Shown here in pieces: positions 60,726-64,000 of a DNA stretch of 64,000 nt. The position numbers and the translations under genes were made by a program. Position 1 is the stretch's first letter, and each line of letters starts with the position of its first letter. The notes below the pieces were generated by a model, which saw only the letters and a program-made list of their open reading frames with translations, was not told the origin of the DNA and made no database searches. Source of the stretch: Saccharopolyspora soli (lineage in GTDB: Bacteria; Actinomycetota; Actinomycetes; Mycobacteriales; Pseudonocardiaceae); NCBI RefSeq assembly GCF_022678645.1, contig NZ_JALBWV010000014.1, positions 1 to 64,000 on the forward strand. Direction: 5' to 3'.

Positions 60726-62387
60726 TCAGCGTGCGGCGGGTGGCGCGAGCCCCGGTGGCAGACCGGCCATGCGGTCCTGCACGACGTCGATGATGACCGG
60801 GCGGTCCTGGTCCAGGGCCGCTGCCAGTGCTGGTCGCAGATCGTCGTCAGCCTCGACGCGGATGCCGAAGCCGCCGAGTGAGCGGGCGAAGTCGGCGAAA
60901 TCCGGGTTGCCGTAGAAGACGCCGAGGAAGCGGCCGTCGTGGGCGAACCGCTGGCGGTCCCGGGTGTTGCCGTACGAGAAGTTGTTCATCACGACGTTCA
61001 CCAGCGGGATGCGCTCGCGAACGCAGGTTTCGAAGTCCTGGGCCACCATCCAGAAGCTGCCGTCCCCGCTGACGGTGATCACGCGCTGGTCCGGGCTGGC
61101 CAGCGCTATCCCCATGCCAGCGGGCAGTCCCCAGGCCATCGCACCGCCAGCGGATCCGAAGAAGCTGCGATGCCGCGGCAAGCGCAGGTAGCGGTGGCTC
61201 CACGGCCCGAAGCTGGGGGCGTCCTGGACCAGCAGGATTCCGCTGCGGTCGGCGAGCTCCTGCAGCGCGCGCACGACGTTCTTGCTGGAGACCCCCGAGG
61301 TCGGCGCGGTGGCCTCATCGTCGAGGGTGGCTTCCTGGTCGTAGGTGCTCCTGAGCTTGCTCAGCCGCTCCACCCTGCTGGCGCTGGGCGCGTGCGCAGT
61401 GGCGTCCACCAGTGCTCGGGCGGCGAGTTGTGCGTCGGCGACGATGCCGACGTCCGGTGGGTAGATGCGGCCGAGTTCGTCCGGGTCGATGTCAACGTGC
61501 ACGAGCTTCGTGGCGGGTGAGATCAGCGTCCAGCGCTTGGTGGTGAATTCGGAGAACCGGCAACCGAACGCGAGCAGCACGTCTGCTTCTCGGACCACCT
61601 GCTCTGAGATGTCGTGGGCGCCGTAGCCGAGCGCACCGAGGAATGCGCGGTGGTCGTGCGAGACGATGCTCTGCCGCAACCACGTGGTCAGCAGTGGTGT
61701 CGCGGTGCTCTCGGCGAGTTGGAGGTAGGTGCGGGGATCGCCCGAAGCCCCGCCGCCGAGCAGCATTGCGGGGCGGTGGGCACCCGCGAGCAGTTCCGCG
61801 GCCTCGTCGACGGCTGCTGGCGCGGCTGCTGGCGGATGGATTCGTCGCCGCGGCGCGGGCACCGTCTCCTCCGGGGCGGGTGATTGCAGTACGTCGAGCG
61901 GCAGTGACACGACCACCGGCCCAGGTCGGCCCGATGTCGTGGTCCGGATGGCGCGTTGCAGGAGTTCCGGTACGCGCCGAACGTCGTGGATCTCCAGCGT
62001 CCACTTTGTCATCGGTCGAAACGTCGCCAGGACGTCCATCTCCTCGAACGCCCGTCGCTCAACCACATCTGACGGGACCTGACCGATCAGCACGAGCAGC
62101 GGCACGGACTCGTCGTAGGCGTTCTGCACGGCGATGGCGAGATTGGCGGCGCCGGGCCCGCGAGAGGCCAGGCAAGTCCCGAGCCCGGTTCCGGACCGCG
62201 ATATGCCGTCGGCGAGGAAACCGGCCACCTGCTCGTGCCGGGTGGACACGAAGCGGATGGTGTCCTGGCGCGCGAAGCTGTCGATGAGGTCCATGACAGT
62301 TGTGCCCGGGACACCCGCGACCAGCCGTACCCCTTCGACGGCCAAGCATTCGACCACCAGGTCTGCTCCGGTGCGGACCGGGACCAT
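60726..62387 (-). CDS. Thiamine-diphosphate-dependent enzyme (acetolactate synthase-like)
   Basis: A 553-residue enzyme with the three domains of the acetolactate synthase/benzoylformate decarboxylase family. Catalytic Glu is in STRHEQVAGFLADG, and the ThDP/Mg motif is VSGDGSFWMVAQDFETC through NNFSYGNT. No regulatory subunit gene is nearby, so a catabolic decarboxylase, lyase or ligase is more likely than branched-chain amino acid synthesis. ATG 62387 has AGAGG eight bases upstream. It diverges from a dicarboxylate carrier. Confidence 0.85.
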   Translation of the reverse strand: MVPVRTGADLVVECLAVEGVRLVAGVPGTTVMDLIDSFARQDTIRFVSTRHEQVAGFLADGISRSGTGLGTCLASRGPGAANLAIAVQNAYDESVPLLVLIGQVPSDVVERRAFEEMDVLATFRPMTKWTLEIHDVRRVPELLQRAIRTTTSGRPGPVVVSLPLDVLQSPAPEETVPAPRRRIHPPAAAPAAVDEAAELLAGAHRPAMLLGGGASGDPRTYLQLAESTATPLLTTWLRQSIVSHDHRAFLGALGYGAHDISEQVVREADVLLAFGCRFSEFTTKRWTLISPATKLVHVDIDPDELGRIYPPDVGIVADAQLAARALVDATAHAPSASRVERLSKLRSTYDQEATLDDEATAPTSGVSSKNVVRALQELADRSGILLVQDAPSFGPWSHRYLRLPRHRSFFGSAGGAMAWGLPAGMGIALASPDQRVITVSGDGSFWMVAQDFETCVRERIPLVNVVMNNFSYGNTRDRQRFAHDGRFLGVFYGNPDFADFARSLGGFGIRVEADDDLRPALAAALDQDRPVIIDVVQDRMAGLPPGLAPPAAR

Positions 62388-62410
62388 CGCGCTCACCTCT
62401 TCGGTTGCGA

Positions 62411-62536
62411 CTCTGTACAGAGGAGAAGTTATCTGTGGTGCAGAAGTGTCTATCGGGGATGTTCGGTCGTCAACCCTGTTGATGTCGAGTCTTGACGGAC
62501 ACGGCGAATTGGCAGAAGGTACCTCTGCACAACAGA
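62411..62536. promoter_or_regulatory. Three related TCTG/CAGA operator-like palindromes
   Basis: CTCTGTACAGAG (62411-62422), TCTG-N5-CAGA (62432-62444) and TCTG-N5-CAGA (62524-62536) lie in the 212-bp divergent region between the ThDP enzyme and the carrier. Repeated half-sites indicate a dimeric regulator controlling both directions; its gene is not in the window. Confidence 0.55.
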
Positions 62537-62599
62537 AGTGGCCAACCGGGCGGGAGCCCTCTCCCGTTTGTCACTGTCCCGTCGGCCCAGGGAGAGCTC

Positions 62600-63898
62600 G
62601 TGTCCATCCACGCCATCGGAGTCGTGGCCCTATTACTCGTCTTCATCATCGGAACGCTGCGCCCGGTCAACATCGGTGTGCTGGCGCTCACCGCGACCTT
62701 CCTAGTCGGAACTCTCGTCGCTGGCGAGAGCTTCGACGAACTGCTGTCCGGCTTTCCGCCGGACCTGTTCGTACTCCTCGTCGGCGTCACCTACCTCTTC
62801 GGCCTCGCCGCGGCCAACGGAACGATCGAATGGATCGTCGATCGGGCCGTTGGCTTGCTCGGTGACCGACCGGCGCTGGTGCCCTGGCTCATCTTCGTGT
62901 TCTCCGCGGTGCCGACCACCGCAGGAGCGTTGGGGCCAGCCGGGGTGGCCATGCTCGCTCCGCTGTGCCTCAGGCTCGGCGAGAGGTACGGGGTCGATCG
63001 GCGGATGTCGGCGCTGATGGTCATGCACGGATCGTGCGCGGGGAACTTCTCGCCGCTCAATGGATTGGCGATCATCCTGCGACAGGCAGCGGCCGCGAAC
63101 GGACTCGAAACCTCGGCGGCAGCGCTCTTCCTCGGCAACGCCGCCTACAACCTCGGCCTCGCCGTCGTGATCTACCTGCTCTTCGGCGGCCGTGCGCTGC
63201 TCCGGCGGCGCCATGCGGAAGCCGTTGCCGTGGCGGTTGGCAACGGCCCCGGCGCCGCGCCCGCCACCATTTCCAGCCCGGCCGTTCGCGAGCGCGCGAA
63301 GTTGCGATTCGATCAGGCGACGACGCTCGTCGTCATCCTCGCGGTTGCGGTCGGGGCGTTGGTCTTCGAAATCGAGATCGGCATCCTCGCCCTGGCGGCC
63401 GCCGCTTTGCTGCACGCCTGCTTCCCCAGCCGCTTCGCCGGGGCCGACCGGCGCATCGTCTGGTCGGTCGTACTGCTGATCTGCGGTGTGGTCACGTTCG
63501 TCGCGGCATTGCAGCGCTACGGCACGGTCGATCTCGTCGGGGGAGCCATCGCCGGGCTCGGCGCGCCGCTGCTGACCGCATTCCTGCTCTGCATCGTGGC
63601 GGCCTTTACCTCGGCCTTCGCTTCCAGCGCCGGGCTGCTCGGCGTGCTTTTGCCGCTCGCGGTGCCGTTTCTCGTCCAGGGGAAGGTCGGCGTGACCGCG
63701 ATGGTCATCGCCCTGGCGATCTCGGCCACCGTCGTCGATTCGACCCCGTTCTCCTCGGTGGGTGCGCTGACCCTGGCCAATGCGCCGGAAGACGAGCGCA
63801 AATCGCTGTTCCGCGTGATGTTCGCCTGGGGCATCGGGATGGCCGTCAGCGCGCCCGCGCTCACCTGGCTGATCTTCATCTTGCCGAGCGTTGTTTAG
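62600..63898 (+). CDS. MatC-type dicarboxylate carrier (SLC13-like permease)
   Basis: A 432-residue permease with about 12 helices. The N-terminal part (FIIGTLRPVNIGVLALTATFLVGTLVAGES, then GFPPDLFVLLVGVTYLFGLA) is that of the MatC malonate/dicarboxylate carrier family, and the C-terminal repeat has VVDSTPFSSVGALTLANA. GTG 62600 has GGGAGAG upstream; an ATG at 62492 adds 36 residues without homology. It probably imports a dicarboxylate handled by the divergent ThDP enzyme and decarboxylase-like protein. Confidence 0.85.
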   Translation: MSIHAIGVVALLLVFIIGTLRPVNIGVLALTATFLVGTLVAGESFDELLSGFPPDLFVLLVGVTYLFGLAAANGTIEWIVDRAVGLLGDRPALVPWLIFVFSAVPTTAGALGPAGVAMLAPLCLRLGERYGVDRRMSALMVMHGSCAGNFSPLNGLAIILRQAAAANGLETSAAALFLGNAAYNLGLAVVIYLLFGGRALLRRRHAEAVAVAVGNGPGAAPATISSPAVRERAKLRFDQATTLVVILAVAVGALVFEIEIGILALAAAALLHACFPSRFAGADRRIVWSVVLLICGVVTFVAALQRYGTVDLVGGAIAGLGAPLLTAFLLCIVAAFTSAFASSAGLLGVLLPLAVPFLVQGKVGVTAMVIALAISATVVDSTPFSSVGALTLANAPEDERKSLFRVMFAWGIGMAVSAPALTWLIFILPSVV

Positions 63899-63915
63899 GA
63901 GAGTGCGCGAATTCG

Positions 63916-63985
63916 GTTGCGTGGCGGTGCGGGTGGCGGAACCTCAGACGCCGTCTCGGTCCGGGATCCCGACATCATGTATGCC
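63916..63985 (+). repeat. Dispersed ~75-bp intergenic repeat, copy 5
   Basis: Starts 18 bp after the carrier stop codon in the orientation of copies 3 and 4 and runs to GACATCATGTATG. The window ends in CACGTCGTG, so it may continue into the extended homology seen in copies 3 and 4. Confidence 0.75.
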
Positions 63986-64000
63986 ATACACCACGTCGTG

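Overview
The window is chromosomal DNA of a high-GC Gram-positive bacterium, almost certainly a mycelial actinomycete and probably a member of the Pseudonocardiaceae (Saccharopolyspora-like). The evidence is the strong G/C bias at third codon positions, frequent GTG and TTG starts, a mycothiol-dependent formaldehyde dehydrogenase, an EhuBCDA ectoine importer, a DUF2630 protein, and many XRE, TetR and LuxR-type regulators. The genus is an inference. I see no rRNA, tRNA, CRISPR array, complete insertion sequence or phage module.

Layout. 0-8.7 kb: an amidase divergent from an MFS transporter, a truncated methyltransferase, the mscR/metallohydrolase formaldehyde pair, a NarL-type two-component system and a Gfo/Idh/MocA oxidoreductase. 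8.9-17.9 kb: phosphoketolase plus acetate kinase (xfp-ackA), the ehuBCDA importer behind a recognisable promoter, and a KimA-like potassium transporter. 18-29.6 kb: an LLM flavin oxidoreductase, a coiled-coil protein, then a catabolic block (MFS, SDR, cupin, Nramp-like transporter, LysR regulator, hydantoinase A/B). 29.8-33.4 kb: a possible defence or DNA-repair islet made of a protein with two iron-sulfur nuclease-like halves, a PIN-domain protein and an ImmA/IrrE peptidase-regulator, with a LexA-like box upstream of the last.

33.6-44.7 kb: a VOC protein, DUF2630, a deacetylase-glycosyltransferase fusion whose deacetylase active site looks dead, an LCP protein, a cupin/TetR pair, aliphatic amidase AmiE with an AmiC-like sensor, MarR, and a flavoprotein whose 3' end runs into a 167-base G/C homopolymer tract that is probably an assembly artefact. 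45-50 kb: acyl-CoA ligase, a two-subunit IorAB-type molybdenum hydroxylase and a VOC protein. 50.1-53.3 kb: a seven-blade WD40 Ser/Thr kinase and a lipoprotein.

53.4-58.4 kb holds the best candidate for an undescribed system. It is a tightly packed operon encoding an XRE-TPR regulator, a TIR-domain protein with an amyloid-like Gly/Asn-rich tail, a P-loop NTPase carrying a related short motif at its N-terminus, and a small two-helix membrane protein. A second two-helix membrane gene diverges from it, and a shared 12-bp sequence lies in both flanks of that divergent gene. 58.6-64 kb: an O-methyltransferase, then a divergent set of a dihydroxyphthalate-decarboxylase-like protein, a thiamine-diphosphate enzyme and a MatC-type dicarboxylate carrier around three related TCTG/CAGA operator-like sites.

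Several short intergenic repeat families recur: a roughly 75-bp element present five times, always just after a stop codon; hairpins with GTCGTGAGTGC arms; hairpins built on GGTGCCCTTCACTC; and TTTCGCG-GAAA palindromes.
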